Positions 1 through 12,484 of a stretch of DNA of 64,000 bases are shown here, one piece after another; position 1 is the first letter of the stretch, and each line of letters opens with the position of its first letter. The DNA comes from Cephalotus follicularis (taxonomy: Eukaryota > Streptophyta > Magnoliopsida > Oxalidales > Cephalotaceae): positions 62,001 through 126,000 of the forward strand of contig BDDD01000343.1 in the NCBI GenBank assembly GCA_001972305.1, written 5' to 3'. The position numbers were made by a program, and so were the translations under genes. Under the pieces are notes generated by a model. It ran no database searches. It was not told where the DNA came from and saw only the letters and a list, made by a program, of their open reading frames with translations.

Positions 1-1299
1 GAATCTGTTCTGGGGCTTCCTCATCCGCTAAAACTGGTAAACCTCCTCGGACAACCCAACAGGCTCAACCAACACATGGGAAGGATCAGCAACGTACTTC
101 TGGAGCACGGATACATGGAACACATCATGCACTCTAGCGAACTCTGAAGGCAACGCCAGATGATAAGCCAGTTGTCTGATCCTGTGCACGATCTCAAAGG
201 GACCTATGTACCTCGGGCTAAGATTTTCATGCTTGCAAAAATGAACAATCCCAGTGTATGGTGATACTCTGAGGAAAACCTTATCACCTACCGAGAACTC
301 CAAGTCCTTACGACATTTGTCTGCGTGGCTCTTCTGCCTACTCTGAGCCATGCGCAGACTATCTCGGATCACCTTCACCTTTTCTTCCGTATCTTGAACC
401 AGCTCCATTCCCAAAAACTGGTGTTCTCCCACCTCATTCCAACATAAAGGGGTTCGACAATGTTTGCCATACAAAGCCTCATAAGGAGCCATACCAATGC
501 TCACTTGATAGCTGTTGTTGTAGTCGAACTCGATCAAAGTCAAATGGTCATCCCAACTTCCTCGGAAATCCATAACACAGGCTCTCAACATGTCCTCAAG
601 AATCTGGATAGCACGCTCAGACTGCCCATCGGTCTGAGAATGGTACGCTGTACTGATTCGCAACTCTGTACCCAACGTGCTCTACAAGCTCCACCAGAAC
701 CTTAATGTGTACCTCGGATCTCTATCCAAAACTATGCTACTAGGAATCCCATGTAACCTGATCACACCATCCACATACAATCGAGCTAACTTGTCTAAAC
801 TGAAGTCCTTCCTTATTGGTAAGAAGTGAACAGACTTGGTCAGACGATCAACGATCACCCAAATAGCATCGTGCTTACTTCTCGTCCGAGGAAAACCCGT
901 GACAAAGTCCATCGATATGTTGTCCCATTTCCACACTGGAATAGGAAGCGGTTGGAGAAGACCTGAGGGCTTCTGTCGCTCAGCCTTCACCTGTTGGCAT
1001 GTCAGGCATCTTGCCATAAACCTGGCAATCTCACCCTTAATGCCCCGCCACAAAAAGGATTGCCTTAGATCACGGTACATCTTGGTACTCCCAGGATGCA
1101 TCGACCAAGGAGAACGATGAGCTTCTTCCAAAATCTCTTGCTTGATCGTTTCAACATGTGGTACACATATCCTCTGCCCAAACATCAGAGCACCATTACC
1201 TCTGATGTGGAAGCAGTCTGAGAACCCTCTCTGACTTGTCTCATTAACTTGGCGAACCTCCAGTCCTTCTCTTGCCCTCCTTGGATCTGCTCTTCCCAA
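1..1299 (-). pseudogene. R1 integrase domain, broken
   Basis: This would insert retrotransposon cDNA into the genome. On the minus strand from 1299 the relic has the zinc-binding HHCC region (around HPGSTKMYRDL and CLTCQQVK), then the catalytic core with the first Asp in NISMDFVTGFP, the second in VLDRDPRYT and the Glu in DGQSERAI. All three acidic residues are still readable. The frame is interrupted near 676-682 (end of FWWSL) and again near position 25, where the reading shifts just before the expected chromodomain. The C-terminal part with VGDKVFLRVSPYTG and HDVFHVSVL is typical of plant Ty3/gypsy integrases. At least two breaks make it non-functional as it stands. Confidence 0.9.
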
Positions 1300-1399
1300 A
1301 CAGACCTCACTCGCGGAGAAGCCATCATTGCACCACTATCCTCGACAAACAACTCGTCCCTTAAGGATCTCAACTGTTCCAGCATCGGTAAGTAAACCA

Positions 1400-2000
1400 A
1401 CTGTACATGAGCCAAGGAAACAGAAGACTTCCTCCTGCTCAACGCATCAGCAACCATGTTGGCCTTACCAGGATGATACTCGATAGTACAATCATAATCC
1501 TTGATGATCTCGATCCATCTCCTCTGCCTCATGTTCAAGTGTGGTTGAGAAGACAAATACTTTAAACTCTAGTGGTCGGTAAAGATCTGGCAGACTTCAC
1601 CATACAGATAATGACGCCATATCTTCAAAGCAAACACCACCGCAGCTAACTCCAAGTCATGGGTAGGGTAGTTGAGCTCATGAACCTTCAACTGCCGAGA
1701 AGCATAGGCAATGACTTTCCCTTCTTGCATCAACAAGCAACCAAGTCCATGCAGTCAAGCATCACTGTAAACCACGAAACCAACCCCTGGAGAGGGAAGG
1801 GTCAACACTGGAGCTGACGTTAACCTATCCTTCTACGTCTAAAAGCTCTTTTCACAGTCCTCTGACCACACAAACTTCACATCCTTCCTGGTCAACTTTG
1901 ACAAAGGAGCCACTATTGCCGAGAATCCCTCAATGAATCTTCGATAATAGCCAGCAAGTCCAAGGAAACTGTGCACCTCAGGCACACTCTTAGGTCTTTC
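1400..2000 (-). pseudogene. R1 RNase H domain, degenerate
   Basis: RNase H removes the RNA strand during reverse transcription. The clearest remnant is the C-terminal end at about 1430-1556, with [19 protein letters not shown] followed by [14 protein letters not shown], the usual plant Ty3/gypsy junction between RNase H and integrase. Between 1557 and 2000 the frame is broken by stops (for example just upstream of 1556 and near 2000), so no continuous frame exists. The position between the RT relic and the integrase relic supports the call. Exact domain edges are approximate. Confidence 0.75.
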
Positions 2001-2999
2001 CTAGACTAACACAGCTTCAACCTTCCTCGGGTCCACTTCAACACCTTGGCCCGAGATCACATGGCCCAAAAACACAACATTGTCAAACCAAAACTCACAC
2101 TTACTGAGCTCCACATACAACTCATGGTTTGTCAAGGTCTGCAAAACGATACTCAGATGTTCCTCGTGCTCGGCGATACTCCGCGAGTACACCATCTCGT
2201 CGCCTATGAACACCACCACAAAAGTGTCGAAGAAGGGTTGGAACACCCGATTCATCAAATCCATGAAAGCGGCTGATGCATTGGTTAACCCAAACGGCAT
2301 AACTGAGAACTCATAGAGACCATATCTAGATCTAAAGGCTGTCTTCGGAACACCCTCTTCCCTCACCTTTAACTGGTGATATCCATACCGAAGAACTATC
2401 TTAGAAAACACACAAGCGTCGCGCAACTAGTCAAACAAGTCATCTATCCTCGGCAACGGATACTTGTTACGCACAGTGACCTTGTTGAGTTGCCTATAGT
2501 CCATACACAAACGCATAGTTCCATCCTTCTTCTTCACGAACAGGACCGGAGCACCCCACAGAGAACTACTTGGTCGGATAAATCCTTTGTCCAACAAGTC
2601 TTCCAACTGTACCTTTAACTCTTTCAACTCTAGTGGTGCCATACGGTAAGGAGCAAGGGATATAGAAGCTGCGCCAGGAATCAACTCAATCTCAAAGTCT
2701 ATTTCCCTGTCTGGTGGAGGACCTGGTAACTCATCGAGAAAAACATTGGGGAACTCACAATCCATGGGTATGTCCCTTACCTCTAGCTTAGACATCCGAG
2801 TATCCACCACATGAGCTAAGAATCCTTGCGCACCCTTTCCCAAGGTCTTACATGCAACCATAGCTGAAATTATCTTCAAAGGTGTCAAGCACTGCTCGCA
2901 GATTAACTCCATGCCTGACTCGTCGGGTAAACGAAAGGAAACAACCTTCCGCGAATAGTGCACCATTGCTCGATGCTTCACCAGCCAATCCAAGCCCAA
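2001..2999 (-). pseudogene. R1 reverse transcriptase, catalytic motif altered
   Basis: This is the polymerase that would copy element RNA to DNA. The first segment (2999-2427) begins with the protease-RT linker and carries [20 protein letters not shown] and [20 protein letters not shown]. The second (2426-2001) carries [37 protein letters not shown] and the active-site region. An in-frame stop separates them at 2426. The normal plant motif FIDD reads FIGD here, with a Gly codon at 2202-2204, so the first catalytic Asp is lost. The stop plus this substitution make the copy inactive independently of other damage. Confidence 0.92.
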
Positions 3000-3398
3000 G
3001 ATGGCATCAAAATCCTCGATCTTGAGGGGGATGAGGTCAGCTACAAAGCTTTGACCTTTGACCGTAACATCGCAACCTTTGTAGACTCATTCCACATGGT
3101 AACTTTGGCCCGTAGGAACAGATACAGTGATCTCTTCATCCAAAGAACTCAACTCATCACATGCATGTATGCAAAATGCATGGGCAACAAAAGATAAAGA
3201 GGCTCCCGTGTCAAACAAAACCGTGGCATCCCAACCAAAGATAAGAGCGTTACCTATAACCATGTCCGCGGATCCGAGAGCCTCTTCTCTATTAAGAGCA
3301 TAAACTCTAGCAGTCGATGCAGGTCTACCTTGCTGACGGCTACCACTGGCCTTGGATGAACCCACTTGCGAAGCCATTGATCCACCTCTGGCTCCCAC
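3000..3398 (-). pseudogene. R1 aspartic protease region
   Basis: The retrotransposon protease cleaves the Gag-Pol polyprotein. The catalytic triplet is visible as VLFDTGASLSFVA (DTGAS near 3199-3212), preceded by the linker with YALNREEA that is common in plant Ty3/gypsy elements. A readable frame runs from 3398 to 3087 and breaks before the downstream protease/RT linker at 2999. The catalytic Asp-Thr-Gly is intact, but the frame disruptions on both sides mean no polyprotein could be made. Confidence 0.85.
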
Positions 3399-3419
3399 AA
3401 ATTGTCTATTGGAAGCAGC

Positions 3420-4625
3420 TGGTCTAGGTATTATTGAGGTCTACTGAACCTGTGGATAGTTCATCTCGATGTGTCCAACCTGGCCACACTGGAAGCATTC
3501 TCGGGTCTCCGCCTTACAGTTCCCAAAGTGAGAACGACCACACCTCTGGCACCTTGGAGGTTGTTGAGAAACTGATGAACTCTAGTGCGTGCTCTACCAC
3601 GTACCACTGGCTGTAGGAGAACTCGTTCGTTGCGGAGAGAAGATCCCATGCCCATCAGACTTGGCCTGTCCTCGGTTTCCACCATTAGCTTGTTTGTGGG
3701 AGAAACGCTTCCTCTGTTTTCCTTGTCCTCGGGAGGAACCCTCTCCTTGAGCAGCCTGCTGTCCATCTCTCTTTTATCCTCTGTCCTGTCGGTTCCTCTA
3801 CTTTGTGATGCTTTGCTCAACCCTCTTGGCAGATTCTACCAAATCTCCAAAGATAGTCCAATTTGTTGTTGCCACAGAATGTCTCACCTTGGGCCTCAAC
3901 CCATCCAAGAATTTCTCACACCTCTCCTCTTGGTCTGCAACCAACGCCGGAGCAAAGTGAGACAACTCCATAAAACGGTACTCATACTGGTTCACAGTCA
4001 TGTTCCCCTAGCGTAAGTGCAAAAACTCCCTCCTCTTCTCTTTCACAAAGGTATCCGGGAAGAAGTACTGGCGAAACTCTCGTTTAAAAACATCCCAAGT
4101 GATCGCCGCAACATCGGTATGCCTAGCCTGGAGAGCTTCCCACCATCGAAGAGCATTCTTCCTTACCAAGAAGATGGCAAGTCCAATGCATGAGTCATCG
4201 GAAACTCCCATATGTAGAAAGATCATCTCAAGATGATTTAGCCATGCCTCTGCATCCGCTGGATCTTCAGTACCCTCATAGGTCATAGCGCCTAAACGTT
4301 GCAGACATTCAACTCGTAGAGGTTGAGGTCGAGAACCGCTCAAAGCTTGTGCTATGATCGTAGCAAACTGCATCCACTCAACTTGATTGCCTGTACCTAT
4401 CAGAAGAGGTACCTGCACTGCTGGGACCTCGGCTGCCACCCCTGGTCCAGTCTCTTGTCCAACTACTCCAGGGTTTGCCTGCACACCAGGCTCAACAGGA
4501 GGCAGTTCTTAATCCACATATGGTGGGGAGGCCTCTCTTCCTCTGCCCCGACCATGTCCTCTAGCTGGGGAGGCTCCTCTTCCTCTACCCCAACCACGTC
4601 CTCTGGTCTGACGCTAAGGCACCAT
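3420..4625 (-). pseudogene. R1 gag, multiple stops and frameshifts
   Basis: Gag is the capsid/nucleocapsid precursor. The likely start codon is at 4625, followed by a TAG at codon 4, an Arg/Gly-rich leader and a TAA about 35 codons in. The core (4484-4008) has the retrotransposon gag signature: ADAEAWLNHLEMIF, ALRWWEALQARH and WDVFKREFRQYFFPDTF. It continues at 4001-3798 (MTVNQYEYRFMELSHFAP, EKFLDGLRPKVR). Zinc-knuckle sequence is readable near 3470-3560: CQRCGRSHFGNC and CFQCGQVGHIEMNY. In the second knuckle the final Cys is replaced by Tyr. Every segment lies in a different or interrupted frame. Confidence 0.88.
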
Positions 4626-4735
4626 TTACCTTCACATGCAAGGTTAGGGTATTACTAACAAGTATACAACACGAAATGCATGCAATGCATACCCCTAAAC
4701 ATCTCCAAAGAAAACACAAGGAAACTAAACCAGTT

Positions 4736-4747
4736 GCTCTGATACCA
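4736..4747 (-). other. R1 primer-binding site (tRNA-Met type)
   Basis: On the minus strand this reads TGGTATCAGAGC, the standard plant initiator-methionine tRNA primer site. It lies 6 bp inside the LTR edge at 4754. It fixes the element's orientation and the LTR boundary. Confidence 0.9.
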
Positions 4748-4753
4748 AAAAGC

Positions 4754-7353
4754 TGACACTCCCCGTTCCCGACCACCCCCGCCGGAGGACGGCCGTGCCA
4801 GGTGGAAGGATACTCCACCTGGATCCCTAACCTCAAACACCAACATACAAAAGCCTAACTCTCAAGCCAAGGAAGCAGGCGTGAAAATGCGCTGCAGAGG
4901 AGAACGCTACTCTTCAAATGACCATGTACTCTAAGGCATTAAACAAACAATGCCCGAGCACAAAAACGACAGCGTAACACTAACCTTAAGCCTGGGATTA
5001 ACTCAAAATCCCAGGGACAAACGCCTTGCAGAGGACAAACATCCTAGGTCCTCTAATGTTTAACTTACTCTAAGACGATAGCACCTCACCATGCCTGAGC
5101 ATACAAAAGATCTACCAGGTTTCACACTTCAAACACCTCAAGGAACCTTACTGATCAGAGGTCGGGAGGTCGGGCAAGACTAAGGAAAACCTTAACACTT
5201 ACTTAACGTCTACGAGCTACGTCCGAGCACAACACCTGGGGACGCCACCAGACTTTAACTCTAAGGTCAAACTAAACTAAGAACCTCACTACCCCTTTCC
5301 CAGAATCTCAGCAGAGGTGCCGTTAGCTCCCTGAGGCCCCGAGAAGGATCCCCTAAGAATCTACCTAAGTTCTGGGCTGAGGAGACCTACTCCTCTGCCA
5401 AAAGTCAGACGACTCCAAAACACGCTCCTCATCTCCGCATCCTAAAACAATTAGTGAAAAACAACAAGATTCGCAGGGTAAGATCTCATAACAACATAAA
5501 AAGAAGTATATAAAACATCAAGTGAATTATACACGATCCTCTGACTAAATGCTGAGGACACACAAACATCCAGGATTCATATGCAAGCTTACAAGGAAAG
5601 AGGTTACAGATCTTATCATCAAAAGAATCTATACAAAAACCCCCAAGAATGCCCCTAAATGCATGAAGGTTACGCATGGCCGATGAGCCATCCTAAGTTG
5701 CTTGCGTCAGGCGCGTACCTCTGACAACACGCATTCTCTTAGTGGATCTCAAGAACTTTGCAACCCTGCTTCCTCTGCACACAAAACTGAGAAGGGATCA
5801 GTCCAACTGACTAGTGAGTAAGATTGAGGAACTTCCCAAACAACCCACCACCATCGGGTGCTAAGAACATGGTAAACGCCCTACCCCAACTGGGCCGAGG
5901 ACACCCCATATCCACTACTCAACAAAACAAGGTAGAGGTGAACATGTGCAAGAATATCGATAATAAACGAAAGTTCGAGGAGACGTCAGAGCTATCAAAC
6001 TCAATGACTAACCTCAAGGAAAGATATTATCAACAAGTTATAACAAATATGCCAAGAATCCGAGGATCAACAAACGATAAAACTCTAAGGTTCAATAATT
6101 ATAAGAGAACTACTGGTACTGTATCAATCACAAGCACAATTCCACACACACACATGCACACATCATACTCACACATTTCTATAGCTGAAACAACCTCGGC
6201 AACAGAAATAAAAGCTCCGCTGAAATCCATCAACGTGGTCATGGGCTACAGGACTGTACACATCCCTCATATACGCATATAGATACCCACTTCCAGAGCA
6301 CCATCTGAACATTGATGGAAGAGCAATACGAGCACTCCTTCCTCGGCAATCACACATTTAGCGCACCTCACTATATAAACATCGATTAAAGCGCTAGACA
6401 AGCACTCCCTCGTCGACAAATCAAAAGTTCAGCACTACACCATATGGCCATCAATCGAGGAGATACCTCGTTGGAAATCATATAGCGCTAATATCGTCCA
6501 AGGGGCCCACGAATCACCGCTCAGCTCTACCCTTGACGAGGTGACAGAGGAGAAATTTGACTCAGAGGTAAGTGTATCACCAGTTATACCATCTCGGCCG
6601 GCAATCTCATGTTTGAGGACTCCATCATGGCTTGACTAAGGAATTAGCGGATCCTCGGCTGCCCTCACACACCACTCCGTCATAGACCAATGAAATGAGC
6701 AGATCCTGGTATGGAACCCAGGCACACTCACACCCAACAGTTCATCATAGACAATGGCACTGCTGGATGGAATTGGGATCGAACGCCAACTCCTCTGCCC
6801 GCCATAACAATCCTCATACATATCCAAGTACCAGTAACCAGTATCCCAGGAAAACAACACATGATATCAAGAAATCATGAAATACATAATCAAGAAAAGG
6901 GAAAACAACAAGTTCAACCCAATATCGAGTCCTCTGCTCAGAAAATAGTATTTCAAACATGCTATAAACAACAAGACCACAAGAAAGAAATCCTGGTCAG
7001 ACAATATCAAAAAAACAGGCATATTAAGCAATAACTCTCAGTATCAATTGATAGAAAGGGAACATCCCACTCACTAGTATCAACAGCTTCCTCAGGCTAT
7101 CTTCCTTGTTGTGCGGACTCCACGCCTGGATCCTCCTCCGCAGGATCAACCCACAACAACTCTTAGCTATATCATCAAACATTCTGAGGTCATGCATGAT
7201 CCACACACATGCATAAGAACCATGACGAAGCTCTTCCTCGACCTCACGGGCCATTACTGTACCATCAAAGTGACGCATCACAACGTACTGAGGAGAACAC
7301 TCACCTGTTGGACGCGTAGACGGGTAAGAAATTTTCCAACCTCAGGTGATGAA
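4754..7353 (-). repeat. R1 5' LTR, first segment
   Basis: The LTR edge begins TGACACTCCC next to the primer-binding site. The LTR runs right to 7353, where R2 is inserted, and resumes at 20555. Total LTR length without R2 is about 2.93 kb. The segment has only short spurious open frames and no TCGA-type array. Short words resembling TCCTCGGC and TCCTCTGC recur irregularly, most clearly between 6170 and 6940. Confidence 0.82.
7349..7353. other. R2 target-site duplication, left (ATGAA)
   Basis: The 5 bp ATGAA directly left of R2 is repeated exactly at 20550-20554, directly right of R2. This proves that 7354-20549 is one insertion unit. Confidence 0.93.
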
Positions 7354-10323
7354 TGTAACGCTCCCGACCCGAGTTCACTTTATGCTCAAAGCGAGCCTTG
7401 AGGAATCGGTGTGTTACGTGGGGTGAACCATTAACCATCAAATCATTTAGTCATTTAACGATCTGTTAACCATTTAATCATTTCTATGTTATATCATATT
7501 CGATAACCTCATAATTCAAAAATATGAAGAATTCAAAATTTTCATCTACTCATCACGGCTAACCTTTATTACAATAATTGATCTTAGCTTACTCAGCGGA
7601 AACATCACATCATATTCAATAGCTTCAAGGGACCAAAATATACTAACAACTTTGAACACTTAGCATTAAAATCATCATGCTTCCCATAATCTAAATTTTT
7701 TCTTTACACTTTCAACACTAACATCAAAACATCATGTTCTTATTTGAAAACATCATATATTATAACCTTCATTTCTATACGTTTATATTTATGCATCATC
7801 TGTTATAATACCATACACAGCGGAAAACATTAACTCATTACATCAAAAGAAGTTGTACAAAACATTATTACATAACATACTTCCTTTTCAACACTTCTTT
7901 TACAAACTTCCTCTAAAGCTCGCATTATCACGTTCAACCATTTCCTGGAAGGGTTAATTTGAAAACAAGAGATTGAAAGGAGTGAGCTCAAATTGCCCGG
8001 TAAGAATCATAGTCATAAAACATTATTGAAATTCATTATTTTTGATAATCTTTATCAAAACGTTTCCAAATCATACATTTCAAAACATCATTGAAAATCA
8101 CCTTCTAGTTTTATAAAACTAGAACATTTCTAAAATCATACTATTTCTAGTATATAAACCAACTATACTTGAAAACAAACATCCTTTAAAACCCTTTTCT
8201 GGTATAAAAATCAAAACATTTCACATTCATTTCCTTTTCAATCACATTCGTTCTTTTATGTTCATATCTCATGAAACAGAACATTTCATTTCTTTTTCTG
8301 ATCATATCTCATGAATCAGAACATTGCATGAATAACTGAGGGGTTGTATAAACTTAAATAACCCAATTGAACCAGCCACTGGGGCATTGTGCACTTCCCC
8401 GATCGCCAACTTACATCACATGCATGTCCGTGAGCACTCTCCGCTCATAACATTAATCTTTTACTAGATTAATCCACCCTGGATTGCAATCCAGTCGTTG
8501 TTCATCTCAGTTCGCTGCATTTTCTCATTTCGTAAAAACATTTCTTAATACTTTGAGTGATCAGCTCAACGCATTAATAAAACAGTAAAATCATAGTAGA
8601 CATTTCAACGATTTCAAAATGATAAAATCATAATTTTCATTGAGAATAAGAATAGTATATAAGTAGTAATTTTAAACGTAATCTTTCGTCAAAAAGTTGA
8701 CAGAGTTTTGAAATACATAACAGTTATAGATAATATCTTGAAATTTTCAAAACTTTCAACCATTCCAATTCTCGAAGAAGTTATGAGTAAGACAAGCTAC
8801 TGTAAAATATCAGATGAAAATGGGACATTTGATACTTTTAGAAAAATGAGTAGGAATCCTTACTAAAATAAAATACTTTGGAAAAGTGAGTAAGAATCCT
8901 TACGTTACTTTTGCATAAAATAGCATTTTCCTTACACCTATAAAATACTCTGGAAAGGTGATCAGGATTCCTTACCTTGCTTTAATATCCTTCTCTCCCA
9001 TGATTCATCCTAGCTAAAACTTAGCAGAAACTAATCCCTTCTTAGCCGAAACAGCACACATATGTATAGCATTTATCAAACACAATATGTATGCTATATG
9101 TTCATAAACATGTCATACACCTTACCTGTTAACACTAGCAACTGTACATTCGAGCTACAGGTTCAACCGCCGAACATTTCGAAGTTGCTAGCAACTATCG
9201 ATTATCACTTCCCTTCACTGTCGAACCAAATTACCAACTCGCTCACTACACATACAATACATTTCCATTACGATCAACGCACATAAAGCAACATTGCCAT
9301 CACCGGAGCGTCGGCCAGATTTCGGCCAACTCACCCAGCTTATGAAACACCCATAAACAGGCTCCACATTGAACGGTCTACTCAAAACTTCTCAAGACTC
9401 GCTGTGAATCGGCGCCGAACGCCGTGTTACCGGCGGCCGCGAGTTGCGACTCACTGAGTCAACTCGTCTGATTTCCACCACTTCGGCCACCACCCAAAAA
9501 TGCCACACAACCATCAGTTCTACCCACTACTAGCCAAGACTCGCCGAGACTCGACGCCAAACACACGGTCTCAGGCGGCAGTGAGTCAACTCATTGGCTC
9601 GACTCAGTTAACACATCCCGGCCGAGAAACGCCTCAACGGTGGTCGAAATGGATAGAGCGGGCCATCTAGACAAAAACCAACCCCATCCACGACGTTAAC
9701 GGCGTTAGAAAATGCACGGTCAATGCGCACAATGGGGGGGAAGAAAAGAGAAAAGAGAAGAAGGGGGGGAAGAGTTACCGGCGGTAGGCATCCCTGGGTT
9801 GCTCCTCGTCCTCTCCCGGTCAGGTGGCTGGCTCCGGCGTCGTGTCCGGCGCCCTCTCTTCCTTTCTCTCCAGCTGTCTCTCCCGTTATCTCTCCCTGTC
9901 TCTCTGTTGCAGGCGTTTAGCGCCCGCTTCCTATTCTGTACACGGGCGCGAGATTCGCCCGTGGTCTCTCTCCCCTTCCCTTTATTTCTTTGCTTCGTCT
10001 TTATTATTTACCAAAAAAATACTAAAGTCTGGGTCCTGATTAATCCGCGAATTACGACAGAAATTATCCAAACGACAACCAAAATAATCGTAAAAATAAT
10101 GCGAACATTGGGCCTTACAAGGGCGCATTAAAAATAGACTTTATTAGCTGTTTTGAGCATCATAATTGCGGCTTCAAATGCGCAATGCCTTAGAACATTT
10201 CCTTATCATTCCTCTTTCAAAACTCGACGTAATAAAAAGGAAAACATCATCAAATTCAAGAATTTCACTATTCTCATTAATTCCGTAATAAGATTTCATT
10301 TTACGAAAAACTTGGGTGTTACA
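7354..10323 (-). repeat. R2 3' LTR (2970 bp)
   Basis: This is the intact LTR copy, TGTAACGCTC...GGGTGTTACA on the plus strand. It aligns by eye to 13624-15094, 17380-18518 and 20191-20549. It includes a stretch rich in GACTCA-like words (9400-9620) and a purine-rich block (9735-9775), both shared with the R3 and R4 LTRs. The small open frames in it have no recognisable domain. It has no TCGA array. Confidence 0.92.
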
Positions 10324-10338
10324 TTCTCCCCTCCTTAA
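10324..10338 (-). other. R2 polypurine tract
   Basis: On the minus strand, a purine-rich AAGGAGGGGAGAA sits directly before the LTR start TGTAACACCC. This is the expected plus-strand DNA primer site. It is followed on the internal side by the dyad TCTCGTCCCGAGA (about 10346-10359), which also occurs next to the R4 polypurine tract. Confidence 0.85.
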
Positions 10339-12480
10339 AAGAATCTCGTCCCGAGATTTTCTACTCATAGAATTCTAACTCATCCGTATCAAACAATTCA
10401 TAATCATACGATCCAATTATAATGACCCGATCCTTAACCACATGGTTTATGACTGCCCAATCCGTAATCGTACAGTTTGTATCCGTATCACCCAGTCTCC
10501 AAGAACTCAGCATAATACCTATTATTATTTCGCAACTCCAAATAACTCCAATTAGCACTTTATTCAGTTAATCACTTTCAATCTCCCAACAGTAAGGATT
10601 TTACACTGGTATATGCAGCATAGTTTCGTCTAATCCAATCAATCATATATCAATCATACCCAAAAGTGCTATAACACTTTAAACAATCATATCCTATCAT
10701 ATGAATAATCAAATGGATACATTCTAACTCTTATAATCTCCCAAAAATTGGGCATGTAGTATTCGTTCATTGGACCATGCCACATGTAGAGAAAAACACA
10801 TTTATATATCCATACTCTCGAAGGAGGAACCAGCAGTTCATAAAATGGCTCTGCCCTCAGTAGACCACAACTCAATAGAATTACATCATTATAGAACCAC
10901 AAGTGATGAATCCATCAAAATCATACTCTTAGGATTTCTCAAAATTTGTGCATGAAGTATTCGTTTATCGGACTCCATGCCACCTGATAAACCACAGTTT
11001 ATATGTTTGGGGATCAACCCTCAGATCTAATCAAAATCTATATGCTAAGGACTCATCCTGCACCAGACTACATCACAACTAAATCAAATATATCATACAC
11101 AAATCAACTTATGCACTGCCACATGCCGGCATGTCTAATACATCAACACACATTTATATTCCAGCACTGCCACAAGCCGACAGGTCATATAATGTAAATA
11201 TACTATTCATCTACATCAACTACCTTATACAAACATAGATCGAAAGAATGTAAATCATTACCCTGCACTCGGACTGTCTAATCACTGACGTGTCCACCAG
11301 AACCTGAACATGACCCACTTCATTTCAATGAAACAGGTCAGCTGCCAATGGCTGTATACAATATACATATGCAATGAATGCATGCCAAGGTGTAACAGAT
11401 ATATATATATAATGTTAATCATGTGAGATGCGTACATAGCATAAGAGATGTGAACAATGTCATTTCATATTCCTATAAGTCCTAACACAATCCTTCATCA
11501 GCAACTCCACCATATACCATCATCTAGGGCCTTTCGTTCCGTATCAATCCACAACCATGCTATATCATTTACATTTCATATCCGTTTACGGTCCATAGCC
11601 GTCTACAGTCCATATCCATTTACAATCCATATCTGTCTAGCATTTTAACATCTAGTGGTTGACTAAATATATATGTTGTCCTATACCAGCATATATAAAC
11701 AGTTAACCGTCCTATCAGTTCATTCACAATCTAGTTCGAGCATCCATGCAATGCCCATCCATTCGATAACAGTCCATCCGATCACTAACCGTTCAATAAA
11801 GGTCCATTCGATCACTAACCATTCAACAACGGTCCATTCGATCACTAACCATTCAACAACGGTCCGTTCGATACAATACAATCGATGACGATATACTAGC
11901 CATCCATAACCAATTATACACTATCCATTCGCATTCTATCTCGATCAACCATTATTCGATACGGAAGCTATTCAGACAACACTTATGCCTTCCAGCCCAT
12001 TCGATCGATCTCTTAGCCATTTCGGCTTACTCGGTCGGTCACTTAGCCGTTATACAGTTCATAGCTCTCACTGTCACTTCATTTGGTATAATCCCATAGG
12101 ATTTTGGGAGGTCTGCCTTCCGGGCAAGTCTAGACTACTTGGTAGCCTTAGGCGCCACTTCGGAGGTTCAAACACTAACCTGATCTCAATCGGAATCAAA
12201 TCCACACAAAACTGGGCAGTTTCACAAAAACAGGGCTATTGGCATCAACACCATCCTTATTTTAATAGTCTACGCAAAACATGATGCAATCAATGACTGC
12301 GTAGCACTAGGGTTGATCAGTACATGACTAATACGTCAGATATGAAGATGGTACGTTATACAAAAATCATTCAACCATTCACTCAACAGTTCAATCAATC
12401 ATTCCTTCGGTCATTCATCCAATCATACCTCAGTCATTCACCTAAACATAATCACCGCCAATCCAACCAATTAATGGCAC
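10339..12480 (-). repeat. R2 internal region: R4/R7-type LTR sequence captured inside the element
   Basis: From 10339 to about 10615 the sequence matches the short internal region of R4 (37765-38290). From about 10615 to 12480 it matches the R4/R7 LTR type: the phrase around AAAGTGCTATAA (10660), GGGCATGTAGTATTCG (10750), the CAGGTCAG block (11335) and the short-period CCATTCGAT repeats (11570-11960). The primer site and first bases of that LTR are missing here. The same arrangement occurs in R3 (42443-43712), so R2 and R3 share a chimeric ancestor. No coding potential is seen. Confidence 0.7.
11760..11875. repeat. Short tandem repeat, about 30-bp unit
   Basis: Three to four copies of a unit resembling GGTCCATTCGATCACTAACC lie in tandem, inside the captured LTR sequence of R2. 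Similar but shorter-period repeats occupy the equivalent place in both R4 LTRs. Confidence 0.75.
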
Positions 12481-12484
12481 TTCT

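Noticed and set aside
460..1120. Plus-strand frames opposite R1 integrase
   Set aside because: Shadows of the minus-strand integrase, which has clear motifs.
4736..4747. tRNA gene near GCTCTGATACCA
   Set aside because: Only the 12-bp primer-site complement is present; no cloverleaf around it.
5824..6282. 152-codon plus-strand frame in the R1 LTR
   Set aside because: No recognisable domain, biased composition, antisense to the element; treated as chance.
9712..10131. 139-codon plus-strand frame in the R2 LTR
   Set aside because: Low-complexity translation of purine/pyrimidine-rich LTR sequence, and not conserved in the second R2 LTR.
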